A stretch of 23,875 nucleotides of DNA, taken from Prevotella sp. UBA3288. GTDB taxonomy: Bacteria; Bacteroidota; Bacteroidia; Bacteroidales; Bacteroidaceae. The notes under the pieces were generated by a model. It worked only from the letters and a program-made list of their open reading frames with translations, was not told the DNA's origin and made no database searches. The stretch lies in the NCBI GenBank assembly GCA_002361655.1, contig DETM01000007.1, positions 3,009 to 26,883 on the forward strand, given 5' to 3'. A program made the translations under genes and the position numbers. Positions 6,530 to 14,232 of the stretch are shown here, piece after piece. How positions within the stretch are numbered: the first letter of the stretch is position 1; every line of letters begins with the position of its first letter.

Positions 6530-7888
6530 TTAAAAGAAGAGTGATTTCTTGAAAAACTTCTCTGCCTTCTCCAGTTGGTGCTTGTGACTGAACACCATCA
6601 CGGAGTCGCCAGGCAGAATGCGGGTGTTGCCATTGACCAGGATGCCCTTGCCGTCGCGCACCAGTCCGCCGATGGTGATGCCGAAGGGCAGTCCCAACTC
6701 CTTGACCGCCTTCTTGGTGACCTTAGAGCCTTCGGCAGCCACAAATTCGGCCACGTCGGCCTCGACCATCATCAGCGACCGCATGTTGCGCACATCGGCC
6801 TTGAGCATCATCTGGAAGATATGGCTGGCCGCCACCGTCTTCTTATTGATAATGGTGCCTATGTCGAGACTCTCGGCCATGCTGACATAGTCGAGATTTT
6901 CGACCATGGCCACCGTCTTGCGCACACCGAGTTTCTTGGCTGTCAGACAAGCGAGGATGTTGGTCTCGGCATTGCCGGTCAGGGCCACGAAAGCCTGGGT
7001 GTGGCGGATGCCCTCTTCGCTGAGCAGACCCAGGTCGCGTCCGTCGCCGTGGATGACCATCGCATCGTTGTTGGCCAGCAGTTGGTTGAGGCGCTCACAG
7101 CGGTCGGCATTGACCTCGATGATCTTGCAGTTCATATAGTCGGGCATGGTCAGGGCCGCCCGGACGGCCGTCTTGCCGCCACCCATGATGATGACGTTGT
7201 GCACATCCTCGTAGTGCTCCTTGCCCACTATCTTGCGGATATAAGGTATATATTCAGAGGTGGTCATGAAGTAGGCCAGGTCGTGCAGTTGCAGCACGTC
7301 CATACCGCCGGGGATGATGGCATCGGTGCCCCGCTTGATGGCCACCACATGGTAGGGGTCGTCGGGACCGCAGAGGTCTTTCAGCGGCTGGTTGAGGATC
7401 TCGCAGCCCTCACGCAGTTTGATGCCCAGCAGCACCAGGGCGCCGTCGTGCACATCCCACCGCTGCCGTACCCACGACAGTTTCAGACCGCTGATGATGT
7501 CGGCGGCAGCGAGCACCTCGGGATAGACCAGGGAATCGATGCCCAGGTCGTGGAAGAAGGGCTGGTTCTGTGGCGACAGATACTCGTAGTTGTCGATGCG
7601 GGCCACCGTCTTCTTGGCTCCCAGGGCATGTGCCAGGGTGCAGGCCGTGATATTGCGGCTCTCGTAGCGGGTGACTCCCACAAAGAGGTCGGCACTGCCC
7701 ACCCCGGCATCTTTCAAGGCCTTGATGCTGGTGGGCGAGTCGTTGATGGCCATGATGTCGTAACTGGAGTCCATGTTGCTCAGCCGCTCTTCACTATCGT
7801 CGATGAGCACGCAGTCGTGATTCTCCGTTGACAGGAGTTTCGACAGATGGATACCTACGGCACCGGCGCCTGCTATGACTATCTTCAT
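6530..7888 (-). CDS. trkA: Trk potassium uptake regulatory subunit TrkA
   Basis: TrkA is the cytoplasmic NAD(H)/nucleotide-binding regulator that gates TrkH. The 452-residue protein has the usual duplicated layout. The first RCK N-domain begins MKIVIAGAGAVG (GxGxxG at 7-12, acidic residue near 30) and is followed by an RCK C-domain (about 140-215). The second RCK N-domain starts near 231 with GGGKTA (236-241, GxGxxA), followed by a second RCK C-domain to the end. An upstream in-frame start at 7990 would add 34 residues encoded by a tandem repeat and by antisense of the dxs 3' end. The ATG at 7888 begins exactly at the Rossmann fold, so it is preferred. That ATG lies partly inside a 7-bp tandem repeat array. 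The gene sits between dxs and trkH, a common Bacteroidales order. Confidence 0.95.
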   Translation of the reverse strand: MKIVIAGAGAVGIHLSKLLSTENHDCVLIDDSEERLSNMDSSYDIMAINDSPTSIKALKDAGVGSADLFVGVTRYESRNITACTLAHALGAKKTVARIDNYEYLSPQNQPFFHDLGIDSLVYPEVLAAADIISGLKLSWVRQRWDVHDGALVLLGIKLREGCEILNQPLKDLCGPDDPYHVVAIKRGTDAIIPGGMDVLQLHDLAYFMTTSEYIPYIRKIVGKEHYEDVHNVIIMGGGKTAVRAALTMPDYMNCKIIEVNADRCERLNQLLANNDAMVIHGDGRDLGLLSEEGIRHTQAFVALTGNAETNILACLTAKKLGVRKTVAMVENLDYVSMAESLDIGTIINKKTVAASHIFQMMLKADVRNMRSLMMVEADVAEFVAAEGSKVTKKAVKELGLPFGITIGGLVRDGKGILVNGNTRILPGDSVMVFSHKHQLEKAEKFFKKSLFF

Positions 7889-7949
7889 AATTCGTAATTC
7901 GCAACTCGTAATTCGTAATTCGTAACTCTCAACTCTCAACTCCCAACTC
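7887..7949 (-). repeat. Nine-copy heptamer array joining dxs and trkA
   Basis: Read on the minus strand, nine consecutive 7-bp units follow the consensus GARTTRN: GAGTTGG, GAGTTGA twice, GAGTTAC, GAATTAC twice, GAGTTGC, GAATTAC and GAATTAT. The array encodes the last six residues and the TGA stop of dxs, fills the whole intergenic gap, and its last unit contributes the A and T of the trkA ATG. Seven is not a multiple of three, so a change in copy number would alter the dxs C terminus, its stop position and the spacing to trkA. Confidence 0.9.
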
Positions 7950-9827
7950 CCTAACGCACCGCTTGATGCTCTCGATGTCGAGTCCGACAATCTGGCGGAG
8001 TTCAGCCACGGTGCCGTGCTCTACAAACTGGTCGGGCAGTCCGAGACGGATGACGTGCGGACAGTAGCCGTGATCGCTCATCCACTCAAGGACGGCAGAG
8101 CCCAGTCCACCATTGCGTACGCCGTCTTCGATGGTGATGACGTGCTTGAAGCGGCTGCCCACCTCGTGGAGAATCTGTTCGTCGAGCGGTTTCAGGAAGC
8201 GCATGTCGTAGACGGCAGTCTGTATCTGGTCGTACATGGCACATTCGACAGCGGCCTTCAGGGCATCGTTGCCGATGGGGCCCAGGGTAAGGATGGCCAC
8301 ATCGCTGCCCTCACGGAGTTTGCGCCCGGTGCCTACGGCAATCTCCTCCAACGGACAACGCCAGTCGACCAGCGAGCCACAGCCACGGGGATAGCGGATG
8401 ACGAAGGGCCCCTTGCCGTCGAGTTGAGCGGTGTACATCATCCGTCGCAACTCGTGCTCGTCGAGTGGTGAGGCGATGGTCAGGTTGGGTATGGGGCGGA
8501 GGGCTGCCAGGTCGAAGGCACCATGGTGGGTGGGGCCGTCTTCGCCCACCAGTCCGGCCCTATCGAGACAGAGCACGACGGGCAACTTGAGTATGGCCAC
8601 ATCGTGGATGATATTATCATAAGCCCTCTGTGCGAAGGCACTATAGATATTGCAGAAGGGCAGCAGCCCGTCCTTGGCCATGCCGGCGGAGAAGGTGACG
8701 GCGTGTCCCTCGGCGATGCCCACGTCGAACATGCGGTCGGGCATCTCTGCCATCGGTATATTCATCGAGCACCCGGTAGGCATGGCCGGCGTAACGCCGA
8801 CGATACGTGGGTTCTGTCTGGCCAGTTCAAGCAGTGTGTGTCCAAAGACGTCCTGGAACTTCGGCGGCTTGTTCTTGTTGTCGCCATGAATGAGTTCGCC
8901 GGTATCAGGGTCGAACTTACCGGGAGCGTGCCACACGGGCTTGTAGTTCTCGGCGGGGGCATAGCCGTGGCCTTTCTTGGTATGGAGATGGAGCAATTTG
9001 GGCCCCTTCATGTCCTTCAGTTGCCGGAGGATGCGTACCAACTCCTTCACATCGTGGCCGTCGAAGGGTCCGAAGTAGCGGATGTTCATCCCCTCGAAGA
9101 TGTTCTGCTGCTGGGTGATGGCACTCTTCAGGGCGTTAGACAGACGGATGATGCCTTTCTTCCGGTCTTCGGTGAGCAGTCCCTGCTGGGCTAGCCACCG
9201 TGAGGCCTTGAAGCGGATGGAGTTGTAGGTCTCGTTGGTGCTCAGGCTGATGAGATACTCCTTCATGCCTCCCACCGAGCGGTCGATAGACATGTCGTTG
9301 TCGTTGAGCACGATGAGCAGGTCGTTGGGCGACGACGACACATTGTTGAGTCCCTCGAAGGCCAGTCCGCCACTCATGGCTCCATCGCCGATGACGGCCA
9401 CCACCTTGCGGTTGGTGCCTTTGGCCGCCACCGCCATGCCCAATGCAGCAGAGATGCTGTTGGAGGCATGTCCGCAGATGAAAGCATCGTATTCGCTCTC
9501 CTCGGGGGTGGGGAACGGTCGGATGCCGTGCAACTTACGGTTGGTGCAGAACTGCTCGCGGCGCCCCGTCAATATCTTGTGGCCATAGGCTTGATGCCCC
9601 ACATCCCAGACGATCCGGTCGCTGGGGGTGTTGAAGACATAGTGAAGCGCCACCGTCAGTTCCACCACACCCAGGCTGGAAGCCAGGTGTCCGGGGTTGA
9701 CCGACAACTCTTGTATGATGTCGTCCCTGAGTTCTGCGCACAGTTTTGGCAGCAACTCAGGTTTCATGAGCCTCAGTTGTGTGGGATTGTCGATGGTACT
9801 CAGTATTTCGAGTTTCTTATGTTCCAC
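7929..9827 (-). CDS. dxs: 1-deoxy-D-xylulose-5-phosphate synthase
   Basis: Dxs condenses pyruvate and glyceraldehyde 3-phosphate to DXP with thiamine diphosphate, the first step of the MEP isoprenoid pathway. The 632-residue protein has PGHLASS near residue 46, the ThDP/Mg motif GDGAMSGG (147-154), then NN, and the transketolase pyrimidine-domain glutamate E373 in [13 protein letters not shown] and the C-terminal transketolase domain follow. Length is standard. The last residues (ELGVES) are encoded by the heptamer array that leads into trkA. It is preceded by ilvN across a 68-bp gap filled by a 15-bp repeat and followed by trkA and trkH. Confidence 0.97.
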   Translation of the reverse strand: MEHKKLEILSTIDNPTQLRLMKPELLPKLCAELRDDIIQELSVNPGHLASSLGVVELTVALHYVFNTPSDRIVWDVGHQAYGHKILTGRREQFCTNRKLHGIRPFPTPEESEYDAFICGHASNSISAALGMAVAAKGTNRKVVAVIGDGAMSGGLAFEGLNNVSSSPNDLLIVLNDNDMSIDRSVGGMKEYLISLSTNETYNSIRFKASRWLAQQGLLTEDRKKGIIRLSNALKSAITQQQNIFEGMNIRYFGPFDGHDVKELVRILRQLKDMKGPKLLHLHTKKGHGYAPAENYKPVWHAPGKFDPDTGELIHGDNKNKPPKFQDVFGHTLLELARQNPRIVGVTPAMPTGCSMNIPMAEMPDRMFDVGIAEGHAVTFSAGMAKDGLLPFCNIYSAFAQRAYDNIIHDVAILKLPVVLCLDRAGLVGEDGPTHHGAFDLAALRPIPNLTIASPLDEHELRRMMYTAQLDGKGPFVIRYPRGCGSLVDWRCPLEEIAVGTGRKLREGSDVAILTLGPIGNDALKAAVECAMYDQIQTAVYDMRFLKPLDEQILHEVGSRFKHVITIEDGVRNGGLGSAVLEWMSDHGYCPHVIRLGLPDQFVEHGTVAELRQIVGLDIESIKRCVRELGVES

Positions 9828-9843
9828 AATATATATATTATAT

Positions 9844-9903
9844 AATAGGTATTAATATAATAGTTACTAACATAATCGTTATTAATATGCAGGTATTAAT
9901 GTT
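9844..9903 (-). repeat. Four-copy 15-bp AT-rich array between ilvN and dxs
   Basis: On the plus strand, three clear 15-bp units, AATAGGTATTAATAT, AATAGTTACTAACAT and AATCGTTATTAATAT, occupy 9844-9888. A fourth, diverged unit is at 9889-9903. The fourth unit contains the ilvN stop codon (9896-9898). The array is AT-rich, unlike the GC-rich arrays around ilvD, and leaves only a run of A/T dinucleotides before the dxs start. Confidence 0.8.
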
Positions 9904-10444
9904 CTTTCTCGCGCTGTTCGAGGAACTCGCTGACCTGTTCCTGTTTGCCCCGTGTGACGGCAATGCGGCCACTACGAGTATACTGCAGCACGCAGTCGAA
10001 GGCGTCGAGGTCGCGGAAGAGGGCGATGATGTCGTCGGTCTTTCCGCTTTTCATCACGATGGTATAAGTGGGGTTGACCTCGGTGATGGTGGCGTCGTAG
10101 CGTCGTACGGTACGCGAAATCTCCGGATTGTCCAGCACCTTGTCGGTAGCCAGTTTGTAGAGTCCTGCCTCTCGGATGAAGAGTTGTTCGTCGGTGAAGT
10201 AGTTAGCCTTGATGACGTCGATTTTCTTTTCTATCTGATGAGTAATCTTTACGATCTGGTCTTCGTTGCTCCAAGCGGTGATGGTGTATTTATGAACACC
10301 GGGAATACTCGATGCCGACACGTTGAGGCTCTCGATGTTCACCTGGCGCCGTGTAAAGACAGCCGTAATCTGGTTAAGGATACCGGCCACATTCTCCGAA
10401 TAGACCAGCAGCGTATATAGTTTCGTTGTCTCTTTCATAATCAT
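9896..10444 (-). CDS. ilvN: Acetolactate synthase regulatory (small) subunit
   Basis: This is the regulatory subunit that binds the IlvB catalytic subunit and normally confers valine feedback inhibition. The 182-residue protein starts with an ACT domain (TLLVYSENVAGILNQITAVF, about residues 11-30, then FTRRQVNIESLNVSASS), followed by the C-terminal ALS small-subunit domain (RSGRIAVTRG near 160-170). Bacteroidota IlvN proteins are about 180-190 residues, so it is complete. The ATG at 10444 is 4 bp after the ilvB stop codon; the second Met at 10438 is equally possible. The tight spacing implies translational coupling with ilvB. The stop codon lies within a 15-bp repeat unit. Confidence 0.95.
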   Translation of the reverse strand: MIMKETTKLYTLLVYSENVAGILNQITAVFTRRQVNIESLNVSASSIPGVHKYTITAWSNEDQIVKITHQIEKKIDVIKANYFTDEQLFIREAGLYKLATDKVLDNPEISRTVRRYDATITEVNPTYTIVMKSGKTDDIIALFRDLDAFDCVLQYTRSGRIAVTRGKQEQVSEFLEQREKEH

Positions 10445-10448
10445 ACAG

Positions 10449-12155
10449 TCATACCTCCAGCATCATTTCGTTGACATTCATGCCGGGAGGCGTCATTGGC
10501 AGCACGTTGTCTTCTTCCTTGATGGCACACTCGAGGATGAACGGTCCGTCGGTGGCCAGCATACGCTCGACAGCCTTGGCTAAGCGCTGTCGGTCGGTGA
10601 CGGCCTCGTAGTCGATGCCATAAGCCTGTGCGATGTGCTCGTAGCAGGGGTTGAGCATCTTGGTAAACGACTTTCGTCGCATCCAGAACATATCCTGCCA
10701 CTGTCGTACGTTGCCCAGATAGTGATTGTTCAGAAGGATCATCTTCACCGGTGCCTTCTGCTCCATGATAGTACCCAGTTCCTCGATGCACATCTGGAAT
10801 CCGCCATCGCCCATGAAGCAGCAGACGGTGCGGTGCGGTGCGCCGAAGGTAGCCCCGATGGCGGCCGGCATGCCATAGCCCATGGTGCCCAGTCCGCCGC
10901 TGGTACAGATGCTACGCCGGTGGTGGTACTTGAAGTAGCGTGTAGCGAACAGTTGGTTCTGCCCGACATCGGTCACCAGTACCGCATCGTCGGGAGCCTG
11001 CGTGGCCACCATGTTGACCACCTCGCCCATCAGCAACGGTCCGCTCTGGGGGTGAATGGCCGGTTCGATGACTTTGACGCGCTCCATCTCATTGAGCGGT
11101 TTGAACGAGTCGTGCCACTCACGGTGCCGGTTTCTGTTGAGCAGGGCCGTAATGGCCGGCAGCGACTCCTTACAGTCGGCCACCACTGCCACGTCAGCCT
11201 TCACGTTTTTGTCGATCTCGCTACGGTCGATATCCAGATGAATAATCTTAGCCTGTTTGGCATACGTCTTAGTATTGCCCGTCACCCGGTCGCTGAATCG
11301 CATGCCGATGGCAATCAGCACGTCGCACTCCTGCTCTTTCAGGTTGACGGCATAGTTGCCATGCATGCCCAACATCCCCACGTTCAGCGGATGGTTGGAT
11401 GGCAGTGCCGAGAGTCCCAGCATGGTACGCCCGGCGGGTATGTCGGCCTTTTCGAGGAAAGCCTTCAGTTCTTCCTGCGCATTGCCCAGTTCGACACCCT
11501 GCCCCACCAGAGCCAGCGGCCGTTTAGCGTTGTTGATGAGTTCGGCCGCCTGACGTACTGCCTCGTCATCGAGTTTCGGGTATGGCACATAAGAACGTAC
11601 GAAGTCCACATGTTTGGGTTCCCAGTCGACCTCCTCGACCTGTGCGTTTTTGGCGAAGTCGAGCACGACGGGCCCGGGACGCCCGGTCCTGGCGATATAG
11701 AAAGCCCGGCTGACGGCCCATGCCACATCTTCGGCCCGTCGTATCTGATAGGACCATTTCGAGATAGGCTGTGAGACGCCCACGAGGTCGACCTCCTGAA
11801 AGGCATCCGTACCCAAGGCGGCAATGGGCACCTGTCCGGCAATGACCACAATCGGAGTAGAGTCGAGCATGGCGTCGGCGATGCCCGTGAGCGTGTTGGT
11901 GACCCCGGGCCCGCTGGTCACCAATGCCACGCCCACCTGGCCGCTGACGCGGGCATAGCCTTCAGCGGCATGGGTGGCCCCCTGTTCGTGCCGTACCAAG
12001 ATGTGGTCGAAACATTTTTTCTCGCCACGGGTATAGTCGAAGAGCGCGTCGTAGACCGGCATGATGCTGCCTCCGGGGTATCCGAAGATGGTCTTCACCC
12101 CTTCAGCCTGTAAGGCTCGCATCAGCGCTTTCGCTCCTGTTATTCTGTCTCTCAT
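10449..12155 (-). CDS. ilvB: Acetolactate synthase catalytic (large) subunit
   Basis: The enzyme makes 2-acetolactate from two pyruvates (or acetohydroxybutyrate with 2-oxobutyrate), the first common step of valine, leucine and isoleucine synthesis, using ThDP, FAD and Mg. The 568-residue protein shows the N-terminal GYPGGSIMPVYDAL segment, the ThDP-activating E57 in VRHEQGA and TSGPGVTN (80-87). The ThDP/Mg motif GDGGFQ is at 449-454 with the matching NN at 476-477, followed by GNVRQWQ. Length matches the family. It is followed by ilvN after 4 bp. Upstream, a 9-bp repeat array and an A-rich leader containing AATACAATAGAA resemble the corresponding region of ilvD. Confidence 0.97.
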   Translation of the reverse strand: MRDRITGAKALMRALQAEGVKTIFGYPGGSIMPVYDALFDYTRGEKKCFDHILVRHEQGATHAAEGYARVSGQVGVALVTSGPGVTNTLTGIADAMLDSTPIVVIAGQVPIAALGTDAFQEVDLVGVSQPISKWSYQIRRAEDVAWAVSRAFYIARTGRPGPVVLDFAKNAQVEEVDWEPKHVDFVRSYVPYPKLDDEAVRQAAELINNAKRPLALVGQGVELGNAQEELKAFLEKADIPAGRTMLGLSALPSNHPLNVGMLGMHGNYAVNLKEQECDVLIAIGMRFSDRVTGNTKTYAKQAKIIHLDIDRSEIDKNVKADVAVVADCKESLPAITALLNRNRHREWHDSFKPLNEMERVKVIEPAIHPQSGPLLMGEVVNMVATQAPDDAVLVTDVGQNQLFATRYFKYHHRRSICTSGGLGTMGYGMPAAIGATFGAPHRTVCCFMGDGGFQMCIEELGTIMEQKAPVKMILLNNHYLGNVRQWQDMFWMRRKSFTKMLNPCYEHIAQAYGIDYEAVTDRQRLAKAVERMLATDGPFILECAIKEEDNVLPMTPPGMNVNEMMLEV

Positions 12156-12188
12156 TGTTGTTTTTTTCTATTGTATTTCTTGTTTTTT

Positions 12189-12270
12189 GGGGCTTCTGGG
12201 GCCACTAGGGCCACTGGGGATTCTGGGGCGACTAGGAACCACTGGGACCACTGGGGATTCTGGGGCGACT
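12189..12270 (-). repeat. 9-bp GC-rich array between ilvD and ilvB
   Basis: On the plus strand nine units follow GGGGCNNCT, for example GGGGCTTCT, GGGGCCACT, GGGGATTCT and GGGGCGACT; one unit carries an extra base (12234-12243). A higher-order duplication is present: GGGGATTCTGGGGCGACTAG occurs at 12216-12235 and again at 12253-12272. The array edge overlaps the ilvD stop codon (12269-12271). It belongs to the same family as the array at 14109-14216. Confidence 0.9.
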
Positions 12271-14080
12271 AGTCAATGATTCGCACACCGCCCTTGTCGG
12301 CACTCGACACACTCTGGGCATAAGCCCGGAGCGCCTTGCTAACGACCCGGTTGCGCTTGAGGGGCTGCTGCTGCCGGGCGGAGAGTTCTTCGTCGGTCAG
12401 TTTTACGTTGATGGAGCGTGAAGGAATATCTATCACGATGATGTCGCCATCCTTGATCTTACCGATATTGCCGCCGCTGGCGGCCTCGGGGGAGATGTGA
12501 CCGATGCTCAGGCCGCTGGTACCGCCGGAGAAGCGTCCGTCGGTGATGAGTGCGCACTCTTTGCCCATGTGCATACTCTTAATATAAGAGGTGGGATAAA
12601 GCATCTCCTGCATGCCGGGTCCGCCTTTGGGCCCCTCATGAGTAATGACGACACAGTCGCCTTTGTTCACTTTACCGCCCAGGATGCCCTCGCAAGCATC
12701 CTCCTGCGAGTCGAAGACCACGGCGGGACCTTCAAAGTGCCAGAGGCTTTCGTCTACGCCGGCCGTCTTGACCACACAGCCGTCTTGGGCGATATTGCCA
12801 AAGAGTACGGCCAGTCCGCCATCCTTGGTATAGGCATGGTCGACATCACGGATACAGCCATTAGCACGGTCGGTATCGAGCGATGGATACCGCTCTGCCT
12901 GCGAGCCCATCTTGGTAGAGAAGCGGTTGCCGGGAGCGGAGAAATAGATATCGGTTGGAGAGGCGGATGGGGCGGATGGGGCGGATGAGGTGATATCATA
13001 TTTGTGCATAGCCTCGTCGAGCGTCATGCCGTCGACGCGCTTGCAGTTGCCGTGGATAAGACCGGCCCTGTTGAGTTCGTTCATGATACCCAGGATGCCA
13101 CCTGCGCGGTTACATTCCTGCACACTGTATTTCTGAGTATTAGGAGCCAGTTTGCAGAGACAGGGTGTCAGACGGCTCAGTTGGTCGATATCGTTGATAG
13201 TGAAGTCGGCTCCTGCCTCCTGGGCCACCGCCAAGAGATGGAGCACGGTGTTGGTGCTGCCTCCCATGGCGATGTCGAGTGTCATGGCATTGAGGAAGGC
13301 TTGGCGCGTAGCGATGTTTCGTGGGAGCACACTCTCGTCGCCCTGCTCATAGTAGGCGAGGGCATTGTTCACGATCTGTCGTGCCGCCGCCTTGAACAGT
13401 TCGATGCGGTTGACATGGGTGGCGAGGATGGTGCCGTTGCCGGGCAGGCTAAGCCCGATGGCTTCGGTGAGCGAGTTCATCGAGTTGGCAGTGAACATGC
13501 CGGAACAAGAGCCACAGCCCGGACAGGCACACCCCTCAATCTGCGCCATCTCGTCGTCAGAGACGGTGGGGTCGGCCCCCTTGACCATAGCAGTGATCAA
13601 GTCAGCATTTTCGCCCCGCCATTTTCCGGCCTCCATAGGGCCTCCCGAGCAGAACACGGCAGGTATGTTGAGCCGCATGGCTGCCATGAGCATGCCAGGC
13701 GTCACCTTGTCGCAGTTGGAGATGCAAATCATGGCATCGGCCTTGTGTGCGTTGACCATATATTCCACGGAGTCGGCGATGATATCTCGTGAGGGCAGCG
13801 AATAGAGCATGCCGTCGTGGCCCATGGCGATGCCGTCGTCGATGGCGATGGTGTTGAATTCGGCTGCATAGCATCCCATCTTCTCTATCTCCTGTTTGAC
13901 GATCTGTCCTATCTCGTGCAGATGAGTGTGTCCCGGTACGAACTGCGTAAACGAGTTGACGATGGCGATGACAGGTTTGCCGAACTGCTCGCGCTTCATG
14001 CCGGCGGCGACCCACAGAGCACGTGCTCCGGCCATTCGTCTGCCTTCGGTGCAGACGCTGCTTCTGAGTTGGTGTTTCAT
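12269..14080 (-). CDS. ilvD: Dihydroxy-acid dehydratase
   Basis: IlvD dehydrates dihydroxyisovalerate and dihydroxymethylvalerate to the oxo-acid precursors of valine/leucine and isoleucine. It is an iron-sulfur enzyme. The 603-residue protein has NCDK (C123), [14 protein letters not shown] and the cluster-binding [11 protein letters not shown] (184-194). The conserved C-terminal [13 protein letters not shown] and [19 protein letters not shown] segments follow. Total length is normal. The oddity is residues about 365-376, a Ser-Ala-Pro stretch encoded by 9-bp tandem units in a surface-variable region. The gene is preceded by PBP1A and followed by ilvB, with related 9-bp arrays at both of its ends. 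No promoter matching TAnnTTTG was found directly upstream, so it may be transcribed from the PBP1A side. Confidence 0.97.
   Translation of the reverse strand: MKHQLRSSVCTEGRRMAGARALWVAAGMKREQFGKPVIAIVNSFTQFVPGHTHLHEIGQIVKQEIEKMGCYAAEFNTIAIDDGIAMGHDGMLYSLPSRDIIADSVEYMVNAHKADAMICISNCDKVTPGMLMAAMRLNIPAVFCSGGPMEAGKWRGENADLITAMVKGADPTVSDDEMAQIEGCACPGCGSCSGMFTANSMNSLTEAIGLSLPGNGTILATHVNRIELFKAAARQIVNNALAYYEQGDESVLPRNIATRQAFLNAMTLDIAMGGSTNTVLHLLAVAQEAGADFTINDIDQLSRLTPCLCKLAPNTQKYSVQECNRAGGILGIMNELNRAGLIHGNCKRVDGMTLDEAMHKYDITSSAPSAPSASPTDIYFSAPGNRFSTKMGSQAERYPSLDTDRANGCIRDVDHAYTKDGGLAVLFGNIAQDGCVVKTAGVDESLWHFEGPAVVFDSQEDACEGILGGKVNKGDCVVITHEGPKGGPGMQEMLYPTSYIKSMHMGKECALITDGRFSGGTSGLSIGHISPEAASGGNIGKIKDGDIIVIDIPSRSINVKLTDEELSARQQQPLKRNRVVSKALRAYAQSVSSADKGGVRIID
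12961..12987 (-). repeat. In-frame 9-bp repeat inside ilvD
   Basis: Three 9-bp units on the plus strand (AGGCGGATG, then GGGCGGATG twice) encode the Ser-Ala-Pro repeat of IlvD. A rotated comparison with the intergenic unit GGGCGACTG gives 7 of 9 identities, so a common origin is possible but not proven. The unit is a multiple of three and keeps the frame. Confidence 0.75.
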
Positions 14081-14108
14081 TATTCTATTGTATTTTTATT
14101 GTATTTCT

Positions 14109-14216
14109 GGGGCTTCTGGGGCCACTGGGTTTTCTGGGGCCACTGGGGCGACTGGGGCTTCTGGGGCTTCTGGGGCCACTGGGGCCACTGGGTTTTCTGA
14201 GGCTTCTGGGGCGACT
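14109..14216 (-). repeat. Twelve-copy 9-bp GC-rich array between PBP1A and ilvD
   Basis: Twelve uninterrupted 9-bp units of consensus GGGGCNNCT (plus strand) fill most of the 152-bp gap, built from four main variants: GGGGCTTCT, GGGGCCACT, GGGGCGACT and GGGTTTTCT. A partial unit follows. A 28-bp A/T-rich leader separates the array from the ilvD ATG. The array has no spacers and no dyad symmetry within units, so it is not a CRISPR. Confidence 0.93.
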
Positions 14217-14232
14217 GGGGCTAAGACGATAG

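Noticed and set aside
5276..6544. Long plus-strand frame of 422 codons opposite trkH, rich in His, Gln, Glu and Gly.
   Set aside because: It is an antisense shadow of a GC-rich membrane-protein gene, with low-complexity composition and no domain. The similar frames at 3271-4503, 6575-7831, 10635-11774, 15532-16587 and 17294-18760 were rejected for the same reason.
7889..7990. N-terminal extension of TrkA to 7990.
   Set aside because: The extra 34 residues are translated from the heptamer array and the dxs 3' end in another frame, and TrkA proteins begin at the MKIVIAGAG motif.
14109..14216. CRISPR array or a translated Gly/Ala/Ser/Thr-rich protein on the plus strand.
   Set aside because: Units are 9 bp, contiguous, with no spacers and no cas genes. 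The plus-strand frames there are by-products of the repeat and antisense to ilvD and the gap.
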